The notes below the pieces were generated by a model that was not told the DNA's origin, searched no databases, and was given only the letters and a program-made list of their open reading frames with translations. Positions 33,669-41,758 of a stretch of 64,000 nucleotides of DNA are shown piece after piece. Every line of letters begins with the position of its first letter. The first letter of the stretch is position 1. The DNA is from an uncultured Desulfobacter sp. (GTDB lineage: Bacteria > Desulfobacterota > Desulfobacteria > Desulfobacterales > Desulfobacteraceae), in the NCBI RefSeq assembly GCF_963677125.1, contig NZ_OY781882.1, forward strand, positions 3,418,501-3,482,500, written 5' to 3'. The translations under genes and the position numbers were made by a program.

Positions 33669-36600
33669 TTATTCTCCTTGGCCGATTTCGGCCTGTTTTT
33701 TCTTTTCACCGCCCCGTTCGATGAGGATGAAAAAGAGAGGGACAAAGATAATCGCCAGGGTTGTAGCCGCCAGCATGCCGCCGATAACGCCGATGCCGAT
33801 GGCGTTCTGGCTGGCAGAACCGGCACCATCGGATATGGCCAAAGGTGTCACACCCAAAATAAACGCAAAGGAGGTCATCAGAATGGGTCGCAACCTGAGC
33901 TCTGCGGCAATGACGGCCGATTGAACCAGTTCAGTCCCGCTTTCGTATAGACTTTTTGCAAACTCAACAATCAGAATGGCATTTTTGGCCGCAAGGCCTA
34001 CCGTGGTAAGCAAGGCGATCTGAAAATAGACATCATTGCTTAATCCTGCCCAGCTTGTGGCAACCACAGAACCGATAATTCCCAAAGGAACAATCAGCAT
34101 CACCGAAAACGGGATGGACCAGGATTCGTAAAGGGCGGCCAGACACAGGAATACAAACAAAAGGGAGATGGAATAGAGCATGCCGCTCTGGGAGCCGGCC
34201 ATCCGCTCTTCATAGGACAGACCGGTCCATTCCAGGAAAATCCCTTTGGGTAGTTTCTGAGCCATCTCCTCAACAATGGCCATGGCTTCACCCGAGGAGA
34301 CCCCAGGCGCCTGTGCGCCTAATATCTCCACCGAGGAAGTACCATTATACCGTTCCAATCTGGGTGATCCATAGGTCCACTCTCCATAAGTGAATGATGA
34401 AAACGGCACCATGGTGCCTTGGTTATTCCGCACATGCCATCTATTGATATCTTCGGGCAGCATGCGCGAGCCGGCATCTCCTTGAATATATACCTTTTTA
34501 AGCCGGTTGCCGTCCATGAAATCATTAACATAGGATGAGCCCCAGGCCGTCTGGAGGACATTTGTGATATTGGCCGTGGTCACGCCCAAGGCTTCGGCCT
34601 TTTCATAATCAATGTTCAACTTATACTGCGGCACATCAGACAATCCGTTGGGGCGGACACCGACCAGTTTCGGATTCTGGGCAGCCATACCCAGCATCTG
34701 ATTTCTAGCGTTCATTAATGCAGTATGGCCTAAGCCGCCACGATCCACCAATTCAAAGTCAAAACCTGTGGCATCGCCCAGGGCCAAAATGGCCGGAGGA
34801 ATAAAGGCATACACGGATGCGTCCTTAATGCTGAACATACTAGCCATGGCCCGGCCTGCGATTGCGGCGGCTTTCTGGTCAGGCCGATGACGCAATGACC
34901 AATCCGTAAGGTTCATAAAACCCATGGCCACATTCTGGCCACGGCCGGAATGGCTGTAGCCGACCACCGTAAACAGACCTTTTACATTGCCCTTCTCCTG
35001 GTCCAAAAAGTAGTCTTCCACCTGATTTACGGCCTTCTGGGTTCGTTCCATGGTCGCACCCGGCGGGGCGGAGATGATGGTCATCATCATGCCCTGATCT
35101 TCGTCGGGCAAAAATCCTGTGGGAATGCCTTTAAAAATGTAGATCAGTCCCACAATAATCAGCGCATAAACAATTAAAAATCTTACCGCCCGGGTGGCTG
35201 CATACCTGACACTGGATTTGTACATGGCCTTGCTGAGGTCAAAGCCTTTGTTGAACCAGGCGAAAAAGCCGCGTTTATGTTCATGGTGCCCCTTTTTCAC
35301 AGGTTTAAGCAGTGTGGAACAAAGCGCAGGGGTCAAAACCAGGGCCACAAGCACTGAAAGCGCCATTGCCGATACCAGGGTCAATGAAAACTGACGGTAG
35401 ATGGCACCGGTGGAGCCGGAGAAAAACGCCATGGGAATAAACACCGCAGACAGCACCATGGCAATACCCACAAGGGCGCCGGTGATCTGATCCATGGACT
35501 CCCGGGTGGCTTCCTTGGGCGGTTTACCGGTTTCGGACATCACCCGTTCCACGTTTTCCACCACAACAATGGCATCATCCACCAGAAGGCCGATGGCAAG
35601 TACCATGGCAAACATGGACAAGGTATTTATACTGAACCCGAAGGCCGACAACACACCAAAGGTGCCGAGCAATACCACCGGCACCGCAATGGTTGGGATC
35701 AACGTTGCCCGAAAGCTTTGCAAAAACAGATACATAACCAGGAAGACTAACACAATGGCTTCGATCAGCGTCTTGACAACCTCTTCGATGGAGAGCCGGA
35801 CAAAGGGTGTGGTATCGTAGGGAAAAATCACTTCCAGTCCGGGCGGCAGGAACTGGCTTAATTCCTTTACTTTATCCTTAACCCGTTCGGCCGTATCAAG
35901 GGCATTGGCCCCTGTTGCAAGACTGATGGCCATGGCTGCGGCAGGATTCCGGTTATATCGGGTGTTGAACCCATATCTTTCAGGTCCCTTTTCAACCTTA
36001 GCCACATCCTTTACCCGGACCTGTGATCCATCCGGGTTGACCTTGACCAAAATCTTTTCAAAATCTTCTATGGTTTGCAGTTTGGACTGGGCCGTTACAA
36101 CGGCATTGATCTGCTGGCCTTGGATCGCCGGAGCGCCGCCAAGCTGCCCGGATGAGACATCGGCGTTCCGAGCCTGGATGGCTGAAACAACATCCGAGGG
36201 CATCAGGTTAAACGCGTTGAGTTTTTCCGGATTTACCCATATGCGCATGGCGTACTGGGAACCGAACACGGTTAAATCGCCCACCCCCTGTACACGGGAA
36301 ACCGGGTCGGCCATGTTGGATTTAAGGTAATCGGAGAGATCATCATCCTTATAGGTACCGTCTTCGGAGTACAATCCGACTAACAAAAGAAAGCTGTCAG
36401 AGGCCTTCTGAACGGTCAGGCCCTGCTGCTGGACTTCCTGGGGCAGCAGACTTTCCACTTTTGATATTTTATTTTGAACCTGAACCTGGGCGATATCCGG
36501 ATCCGCTTCCGGTTCAAAGGTCAGGCTGATGGTCAGCTGACCGCTTGATTCACTGGATGAGGAGAAATATCTTAAATAATCAATGCCGGTCAGGGCCTGC

Positions 36601-36797
36601 TCAATGACCTGGGTGACACTGTCTTCCACCACCTGGGCCGAGGCACCGGGATACATGGTTGAAATGGTAATGCTGGGCGGGGCAATCTTTGGATATTGTT
36701 CCACCGGCAGGGTGAGCACGGCAAATAGCCCGGACAGCATGATGACAATTGCAATAACCCATGCAAATATGGGCCGATCTATAAAAAAACGAGACAT
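33669..36797 (-). CDS. RND multidrug efflux permease, AcrB/MexB (HAE1) type
   Basis: 1,042 residues, normal length. It starts MSRFFIDRPIFAWVIAIVIM, typical of HAE1 permeases; membrane segment 4 has the proton-relay aspartate pair in GLLVDDAIVVVENVER; the two large periplasmic loops and twelve membrane segments are in place. It exports hydrophobic compounds using proton influx. It lies between the adaptor gene (16-base gap) and the channel gene. Confidence 0.95.
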   Translation of the reverse strand: MSRFFIDRPIFAWVIAIVIMLSGLFAVLTLPVEQYPKIAPPSITISTMYPGASAQVVEDSVTQVIEQALTGIDYLRYFSSSSESSGQLTISLTFEPEADPDIAQVQVQNKISKVESLLPQEVQQQGLTVQKASDSFLLLVGLYSEDGTYKDDDLSDYLKSNMADPVSRVQGVGDLTVFGSQYAMRIWVNPEKLNAFNLMPSDVVSAIQARNADVSSGQLGGAPAIQGQQINAVVTAQSKLQTIEDFEKILVKVNPDGSQVRVKDVAKVEKGPERYGFNTRYNRNPAAAMAISLATGANALDTAERVKDKVKELSQFLPPGLEVIFPYDTTPFVRLSIEEVVKTLIEAIVLVFLVMYLFLQSFRATLIPTIAVPVVLLGTFGVLSAFGFSINTLSMFAMVLAIGLLVDDAIVVVENVERVMSETGKPPKEATRESMDQITGALVGIAMVLSAVFIPMAFFSGSTGAIYRQFSLTLVSAMALSVLVALVLTPALCSTLLKPVKKGHHEHKRGFFAWFNKGFDLSKAMYKSSVRYAATRAVRFLIVYALIIVGLIYIFKGIPTGFLPDEDQGMMMTIISAPPGATMERTQKAVNQVEDYFLDQEKGNVKGLFTVVGYSHSGRGQNVAMGFMNLTDWSLRHRPDQKAAAIAGRAMASMFSIKDASVYAFIPPAILALGDATGFDFELVDRGGLGHTALMNARNQMLGMAAQNPKLVGVRPNGLSDVPQYKLNIDYEKAEALGVTTANITNVLQTAWGSSYVNDFMDGNRLKKVYIQGDAGSRMLPEDINRWHVRNNQGTMVPFSSFTYGEWTYGSPRLERYNGTSSVEILGAQAPGVSSGEAMAIVEEMAQKLPKGIFLEWTGLSYEERMAGSQSGMLYSISLLFVFLCLAALYESWSIPFSVMLIVPLGIIGSVVATSWAGLSNDVYFQIALLTTVGLAAKNAILIVEFAKSLYESGTELVQSAVIAAELRLRPILMTSFAFILGVTPLAISDGAGSASQNAIGIGVIGGMLAATTLAIIFVPLFFILIERGGEKKKQAEIGQGE

Positions 36798-36812
36798 GTT
36801 TTTATCCTGCTA

Positions 36813-38006
36813 TCATGAGTTGGTGGGTGCGTTGTATTCCACGGTCGAAACCTTGGCCTGGGGGCTGATTTTCTGCAATCCCTCCACCACTACCCGGTCG
36901 CCGGTGGCAAGGCCGGCAGAGACCACCCACTGGTCCTTCACCGCCTGAACGACTTCAATTGTTTGATACTTTACCGTATTCGCCTTGTCCACGACCCACA
37001 CGGATACAGATCCGTCTGCATTGCGGATCACAGCCTGCTGGGGAACGGCAATCGCCTTCTCCTGGCGGGACTGCTCTACCCTGGCACGGACAAAAAGTCC
37101 GGGCAGCAATTCTTTTTCAGGGTTAGGGAACAATATCCTCAACTGAACCATGCCTGTGCTCTGGTCCACCGTGGCATCGGAAAACAACAGCTTACCCTGC
37201 AGGTCATAGGGCGTACCTTCCTTTCCGATAAACAGGCTGACCATGGAATTCTGTTCAGGGTTGTTCATGCCTTTTTTAAGCGCCATGAGTTCTTCACTAG
37301 ACTGGTTAACGTCCACATAAATTTGGTCCAGATTCTGGACCACGGCAAGTGCGGTGGTTTGATTGGCCGTCACCAGGGCACCTTCGGTCACCGATGACTT
37401 GCCGATGCGCCCGGAAATGGGCGAAAACACCTTGGTATAGTCCAGATTTATTTTCGCTGCGACCAAATTTGCCTTGGCAACCGCTACATCGGCCTTGGCC
37501 TGGGCCAGAGCGGCCACGGTATCGTCATAAACCTGGCGGCTGACGCCCCCCACTTTCACCAGACGGCTGTACCGGGCAAGCTTGGGCTCAACGGCCTTGA
37601 CGTCGGCCTGGGCACGCACCAAACTGGCGGAGGCTGATTCATATGCGGCTTTATAAGTGGCAGGGTCAATCTGATAAAGCTGCTGCCCTTTTTTAACGAT
37701 ACTGCCCTGGGTAAACATCCGTTTCAGGATGATGCCTGTGACCTGGGGGCGAATTTCAGCCACCTGAAATGCAGATGTTCTGCCGGCCAGATCTTTGGTT
37801 AATACCACTTCCTGGGGCTTGACTGTATAAACGGCCACTTCTACCGGCGGACGGGCCGGGGCAGCCTGGGCGTACGCCTGCTCGGACTGGGAGGGATCCT
37901 CGCCTTTTTGCCCCCCTGCCCAGGGCAGGGAAAGCTGTCCTGAGTAAAACAAATATCCACCGCCAATAATTACGGCCGTGACAAAACCAAGCAAAAAACG
38001 CTTCAT
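36813..38006 (-). CDS. RND efflux periplasmic adaptor, AcrA/MexA type
   Basis: 397 residues. One N-terminal hydrophobic segment (FLLGFVTAVIIGGGYLF), then the lipoyl halves (VRPQVTG-like EIRPQVTGIILKRMFTQGS and later FSPISGRIGKSSVTEG), the helical hairpin between them, and the beta-barrel and membrane-proximal parts. It links permease and channel. The ATG overlaps the tetR stop as ATGA, so the regulator and pump are one transcript. Confidence 0.93.
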   Translation of the reverse strand: MKRFLLGFVTAVIIGGGYLFYSGQLSLPWAGGQKGEDPSQSEQAYAQAAPARPPVEVAVYTVKPQEVVLTKDLAGRTSAFQVAEIRPQVTGIILKRMFTQGSIVKKGQQLYQIDPATYKAAYESASASLVRAQADVKAVEPKLARYSRLVKVGGVSRQVYDDTVAALAQAKADVAVAKANLVAAKINLDYTKVFSPISGRIGKSSVTEGALVTANQTTALAVVQNLDQIYVDVNQSSEELMALKKGMNNPEQNSMVSLFIGKEGTPYDLQGKLLFSDATVDQSTGMVQLRILFPNPEKELLPGLFVRARVEQSRQEKAIAVPQQAVIRNADGSVSVWVVDKANTVKYQTIEVVQAVKDQWVVSAGLATGDRVVVEGLQKISPQAKVSTVEYNAPTNS

Positions 38007-38605
38007 AACGATCTCTCCTGTTCCTTAAGTATACATTTGTCCAAAAAACGGACAATTTCCTGTTTGAGTTTTTCCAGATCCTGGAGTTCAGCCTCCCGAT
38101 ATGTCAAAGACTCCAAAGGGCCGACCACCGTACCAAAAATCATGGCTGCCATGACATAGGGATCGACATCCACAAACTGTCCCAGGCGCATGCCCTCCCG
38201 GCAGACATTGACCAGCGGGAGAATGATCACGTCCATACGCTCCGTGACGGCATCGGCGGCCGAACGCTGACTCTGGATAAATTTAAAATAAAGTGGGTAT
38301 TCCTTCTGGAAATTAAACACATTACCCACAAATCCATATATTTTTTCCATGGGCGGAATATTTTTTTTAAATATTTTGTTTGATCCCTTTTTAATGGGAA
38401 TGATCACAGTCTCATGGATATAATTGAGCAGGTCTTTTTTATTCTTAAAATAGTTGTACAAAGTTCCTTTAGAGACACCGCATCTGGCCGCCACATTATC
38501 CATGGTAATGGATGTGCCTTCCTGGATCATTGCCAGCACGGTTTTGACCACCAGCTCCTTGAGCAGGCGGTTCATCATCTCTTTTCTTTTGGTGGGCGAA
38601 TTCAT
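38003..38605 (-). CDS. TetR-family repressor of the efflux operon
   Basis: 200 residues from ATG 38605, with AAGGAAA before it; a start further out at 38659 has no ribosome site and would place coding DNA next to the operator. The N-terminal helix-turn-helix is ITMDNVAARCGVSKGTLYNY with FKNKKDLL after it; the rest is a helical ligand-binding domain. It is the first gene of the operon and likely represses itself and the pump through the iterons at 38664-38717. Confidence 0.88.
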   Translation of the reverse strand: MNSPTKRKEMMNRLLKELVVKTVLAMIQEGTSITMDNVAARCGVSKGTLYNYFKNKKDLLNYIHETVIIPIKKGSNKIFKKNIPPMEKIYGFVGNVFNFQKEYPLYFKFIQSQRSAADAVTERMDVIILPLVNVCREGMRLGQFVDVDPYVMAAMIFGTVVGPLESLTYREAELQDLEKLKQEIVRFLDKCILKEQERSL

Positions 38606-38663
38606 TTCATATTTCCTTGGGTTGCCCCCCGCATCATCGCTTCGGGGAAAATAAAACATTTTA

Positions 38664-38717
38664 TGACCATACCGTCAAAAAAATGACCCGATAGTCAAAA
38701 AAATGACTTTCGAGTAT
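38664..38717. promoter_or_regulatory. Probable TetR operator: three 20-bp iterons
   Basis: TGACCATACCGTCA at 38664-38677 and TGACCCGATAGTCA at 38684-38697 are inverted repeats TGAC-N6-GTCA, separated by AAAAAA; a third, imperfect copy TGACTTTCGAGTAT starts at 38704. The starts are spaced exactly 20 bases. The cluster lies about 60 bases before the tetR ATG and overlaps TTGAC hexamers on the minus strand. Confidence 0.7.
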
Positions 38718-38787
38718 AATAAGAGTGGCGACCGTTTCTGTCAAGGCGATTTTTTAAGTGCTCGAAATTCTCACCATTTCTTAATTC

Positions 38788-38817
38788 TTGACAATATTAA
38801 AGGTGCTATCATACTAT
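38788..38817 (+). promoter_or_regulatory. Sigma-70-type promoter of the CsgG-like gene
   Basis: TTGACA at 38788-38793, 18 bases, then TACTAT at 38812-38817; the ATG follows 100 bases later, leaving an AT-rich leader. Confidence 0.5.
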
Positions 38818-38917
38818 AACTATAATTAATCATAAAATTCGTTATTCGTTCGTTGTCAATGAAAATTAACTTTTTGAGTTTCTCAATCTTTTAATTTATT
38901 TACAGGGAATTATTCGC

Positions 38918-39979
38918 ATGAACAGAAAAAAATTTTTAGTTTTCGTAGTTGCCGTCATTCTTCTGCTTATGACAGCTGGATGTATGTCTTCAATGTCCAG
39001 CGGTGACAGTGGCGCAAAGACAACCGCTACAGGCGCGGCCGGCGGGTCGAACAGCCAGAATGCAAACCAGGGGCTTGAGCGTTGTACGGCATCTTTAGGC
39101 ACCTTGGCCATTTATGAAGATAGAGATGAACCCTGGTATCACTATTTAACAAGGGATCTGCGTTTGCCCTCCACGGTACCTGTTCTTCGCCTTCTTGCCC
39201 AGCAGTCAAATTGCTTTGTGGTGGTTGAACGCGGCAAGGCCATGAACCAGATGATGGAAGAACGTGCATTGATGCAGTCCGGCGAAATGCGCAGCGGTTC
39301 AAATTTTGGCAAAGGACAGATGGTGGCCGCAGACTATACGATGACGCCGAGCATTACCTTCAGCGCCCAGGACACCAGCGGTGGGGGTGCAGTTGTGGGT
39401 GCGCTTTTTGGGTCTGTAGCCGGAGCCGTGGCCGGGGGATTTAAAACCAGCGATGCCAGTACCATGCTGACTCTGATTGAAAACCGTTCAGGGGTTCAGT
39501 TGGCGGCAGCTGAAGGCAGTGCCAGGAATACGGACTTTTCGCTTATGGGTGGAATGTTTGGATCTCATGCCGGAGGTGCGGCAGGTGCCTACGGCAGAAC
39601 ACCCGAGGGCAAGGTGATTGTCGCAGCATTCACCGACTCCATGAACAATCTGATCAGAGCCGTGAAATCGTATAAAGCCCAATCCGTGTCCGGCGGGCTT
39701 GGCACAGGCGGGAACATGGCGGTACAGGGGGGGGCTGCGGCAATGGCGGCATCCAACGTTCTCCAAGGCGTCATGACCCAGCGAATTTACAACGCCGCCG
39801 CCGGGGTTTACGACTATGTAATCATCACCAAGGATCGTTCCCGGACATTTACATTCAGCAGCGCCAGAAAAATCCCCTACAAAAATGATCTTGTTCAGTT
39901 TTATGCGCCGGGCGGCCAGGTTGATATAAGCTCAATCAAATTGCTTGAAAGAAAATACCTGCAAAAGTATTGGCAGTAA
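38918..39979 (+). CDS. CsgG/HfaB-like lipoprotein
   Basis: 353 residues. Signal peptide with lipobox MTAGC (Cys22), a Ser/Gly/Ala/Thr linker, then the CsgG pattern: LGTLAIYEDRDE, LRLLAQQSNCFVVVERGKAM, a long middle with QMVAADYTMTPSITFSAQD, and a glycine-rich stretch (GAVVGALFGSVAGAVAGGF) in the position of the membrane-spanning loops. CsgG forms an outer membrane export pore for curli subunits; HfaB helps attach holdfast. No curli or holdfast gene is near, so the cargo is unknown. A hairpin terminator follows at 40013. Confidence 0.75.
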   Translation: MNRKKFLVFVVAVILLLMTAGCMSSMSSGDSGAKTTATGAAGGSNSQNANQGLERCTASLGTLAIYEDRDEPWYHYLTRDLRLPSTVPVLRLLAQQSNCFVVVERGKAMNQMMEERALMQSGEMRSGSNFGKGQMVAADYTMTPSITFSAQDTSGGGAVVGALFGSVAGAVAGGFKTSDASTMLTLIENRSGVQLAAAEGSARNTDFSLMGGMFGSHAGGAAGAYGRTPEGKVIVAAFTDSMNNLIRAVKSYKAQSVSGGLGTGGNMAVQGGAAAMAASNVLQGVMTQRIYNAAAGVYDYVIITKDRSRTFTFSSARKIPYKNDLVQFYAPGGQVDISSIKLLERKYLQKYWQ

Positions 39980-40012
39980 TTGCCCAATCAATAAACAACC
40001 CGTTTCTATCTG

Positions 40013-40065
40013 AAAAAAGCGTACATTCGGTGCAGATGATCTGCTGAGTGTACGCTTTTTTTCGT
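40013..40065 (+). terminator. Terminator after the CsgG-like gene
   Basis: GCGTACATTC (40019-40028) pairs with GAGTGTACGC (40046-40055) over an 17-base loop with its own TGCAGA/TCTGCT stem, followed by eight T. Reads as a terminator on the plus strand; on the minus strand AAAAAAGCGTAC gives a similar hairpin. A related copy lies at 50884-50928. Confidence 0.75.
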
Positions 40066-40096
40066 GTATTTTAATCGTTAAATTTTATTATTTGGG

Positions 40097-40405
40097 CTAC
40101 AGAAGAATCGCACCGGTGCGCACAAGCACCCGAATTTTTTCGACGGCTAAAAGAATCGTGTTGTAGTCTCTTTCGTCTATATCAGATGATACACTTATCT
40201 CATTGATCGTATTCATCAAAAAAAGGCTTGTAGATTGAAATTTCACATCTTCCATCATTGAATAAATATCATTATACCTTTTTTGGACTTGTTTAAGTCT
40301 TTTTTGATCCTGGGCAACCGCAAAAAGATGAATTTCTACCAGCCAGCCGGCAAGTTCATAAAAAACTTGAGATGCACCATCACGATAGCCATTTAAAGGA
40401 TCAAT
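40097..40405 (-). CDS. C-terminal frame of the anti-sigma locus, without a normal start
   Basis: A 102-codon frame that clearly looks like protein: DPLNGYRDGASQVFYELAGW, LVEIHLFAVAQDQKRLKQVQ, and INEISVSSDIDERDYNTILL. It has no ATG, GTG or TTG start; upstream it is closed by TAG about 35 bases before. It begins at or just past the TGA of the zinc-finger gene in its +1 frame, where the text is CAT TGA T. Either ATT (overlapping TGA) is the start, or ribosomes shift +1 at CAT-TGA as in prfB, or a one-base change has split one gene. As one protein with the preceding frame it would be about 175 residues. No family recognised for the tail. Confidence 0.6.
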   Translation of the reverse strand: MDPLNGYRDGASQVFYELAGWLVEIHLFAVAQDQKRLKQVQKRYNDIYSMMEDVKFQSTSLFLMNTINEISVSSDIDERDYNTILLAVEKIRVLVRTGAILL

Positions 40406-40619
40406 GAATGATGTGAGCCAGAACCCTGGAGGCTAAAAATGATGGCGGCTCTACGTCATCAAGTAATTTTTCAAAATTCAAAACAGTTGTTAAAACAGAC
40501 AATTCGTGCTGGCAGTCTGAGCATGAAGATAAATGCTCTCTGAGTTCTTCTGCTTCATCTTCCGAAAGCATTCCTTCAAGAAAATCGAATAATTTGTTTT
40601 GAAAGTTATCGCAGTGCAT
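40401..40619 (-). CDS. Zinc-finger anti-sigma factor (zf-HC2 type)
   Basis: 72 residues. MHCDNFQNKLFDFLEGMLSE, then the zinc ligands in REHLSSCSDCQHE (H-x3-C-x2-C), then PPSFLASRVLAHIIH. This is the cytoplasmic ZAS domain that holds ECF sigma factors inactive, often in a redox- or envelope-sensitive way. The usual membrane segment is missing; the reading may instead continue in the +1 frame (40097-40405). Its start overlaps the sigma gene by 14 bases, which supports coupled synthesis. Confidence 0.75.
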   Translation of the reverse strand: MHCDNFQNKLFDFLEGMLSEDEAEELREHLSSCSDCQHELSVLTTVLNFEKLLDDVEPPSFLASRVLAHIIH

Positions 40620-41250
40620 CGCGGATATTTCCGTGTATTTCTTCGAAATATTGTCTAACTTGTTTTCTTGCCCGGTTTAATCGAGATCGGACGGTTCCAA
40701 GTTCAATATCACATATTTCGGCGATATCCTGGTATTTAAAATTTTCGAATGTGTGCAAAACAAAAATTTTGTAATATTTTTCTCTCAACTGACGAATACA
40801 AATCAGCGAATCAATAATTAAATCCCTATAATAAAAATAGTCCGAACCTTCGAGCTGCAGACTGATCATCAAGGCCTGTACTTCAGGATGCGTTCTCAGA
40901 TCCATTTCCTGCATAAGAAGTTTAAGGTCACTCTCTTTAATTCTCTTTTTTAACACATTAAAAGAACGGTTGGATATAGAGCGGTAAAGGTATGTTGAAA
41001 ACTTAGAGTCCCAGTTAAAATTTGAAATGTTTTTATACACATTTAAAAACACTTCCTGAACAATATCTTCAGCATCTTCTTGAAGCAGCACGATCCGAAG
41101 CGCTATATTGTACATCGTTTTCTGGTGACTGAAAACGATATCGTTAAAGGCACATTTATCTCCCCTCTGGCAGGCACAGACTGATTCATAGTCTTTATCA
41201 ATCTTTCTATAATAATCTTTCTTTCTATAATAATCTTTATTCCCCGCCAT
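40606..41250 (-). CDS. ECF-type RNA polymerase sigma factor
   Basis: 214 residues from ATG 41250 (a frame reaches back to 41388 but that part does not resemble sigma factors). Region 2: RGDKCAFNDIVFSHQKTMYN and IALRIVLLQEDAEDIVQEVF; region 4: HTFENFKYQDIAEICDIELG then TVRSRLNRARKQVRQYF. The N-terminus repeats KDYYRK twice, encoded by a perfect 18-base tandem repeat. It is followed by its likely anti-sigma factor and faces away from the kinase cluster at 41759, which may be its regulon (inference). Confidence 0.85.
   Translation of the reverse strand: MAGNKDYYRKKDYYRKIDKDYESVCACQRGDKCAFNDIVFSHQKTMYNIALRIVLLQEDAEDIVQEVFLNVYKNISNFNWDSKFSTYLYRSISNRSFNVLKKRIKESDLKLLMQEMDLRTHPEVQALMISLQLEGSDYFYYRDLIIDSLICIRQLREKYYKIFVLHTFENFKYQDIAEICDIELGTVRSRLNRARKQVRQYFEEIHGNIRDALR
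41203..41238 (-). repeat. Tandem repeat, 2 x 18 bases, inside the sigma gene
   Basis: CTTTCTATAATAATCTTT occurs twice without a gap (41203-41220 and 41221-41238). In frame it encodes KDYYRK twice near the N-terminus, so copy number changes would keep the frame. Confidence 0.85.
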
Positions 41251-41758
41251 GGCAGTCCCCAAACCCTGATCCAGCCCAATAATAATGAGGGTTGATGAAG
41301 ATTTTAACAACCTACACATCAAATAATGGTGGCGGTATATCAATGTCATGAACATTTTTCCAGTACATTCTATTATCAGAGGATGCATCTACGTAGTATT
41401 ACTAGAGTATGCCTCTGCATATAAACCCTCTGCTTATTGTATCGACAACCCAAATATGAATTGGTTCCGGATTATTTTAAAAAATTTCTAAAAAATTCAA
41501 ACAACGACTTGAATCCGTTTATCAAATTAAAGGAAATCAAACACACGATTCAAAAAAAAATTGTGAAAATATGCAGGACCTTGAACCGAAATAAAGGAGG
41601 GAAACTCCGATGGTGCAAATAAATTATCAAAAGTATGGAACCATTTTCACTTATACGTGTCACATCTCTTAACAAAGAAGCAACTAAAGCAGGAAACTAA
41701 AAAACCTTATTAGGGAAACCATAATAGAATTTGAGGAATAAAATCATAAGGAGCAGCA
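41251..41758. other. Divergent region between sigma gene and kinase cluster
   Basis: 508 bases. A 61-codon frame at 41437-41622 on the plus strand has no ribosome site or recognisable family. Inside is a 26-base piece (41624-41649) also found in the 3' end of the kinase gene, and a GGAGGG followed by a 20-codon frame (41610-41672). The region must hold the kinase promoter; no hexamers could be called with confidence. Confidence 0.4.
41624..41649 (+). repeat. Copy of part of the kinase gene 3' end
   Basis: 26 bases identical to 43505-43530 (beginning TTATCAAAAGTATGG); the next 13 bases match at 10 positions. In the kinase it encodes LSKVWNHF; here it is in no meaningful frame. Confidence 0.8.

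Noticed and set aside
40606..41388. Sigma factor start at 41388
   Set aside because: The extra 46 residues do not resemble sigma factors and the ATG at 41250 begins just before region 2.
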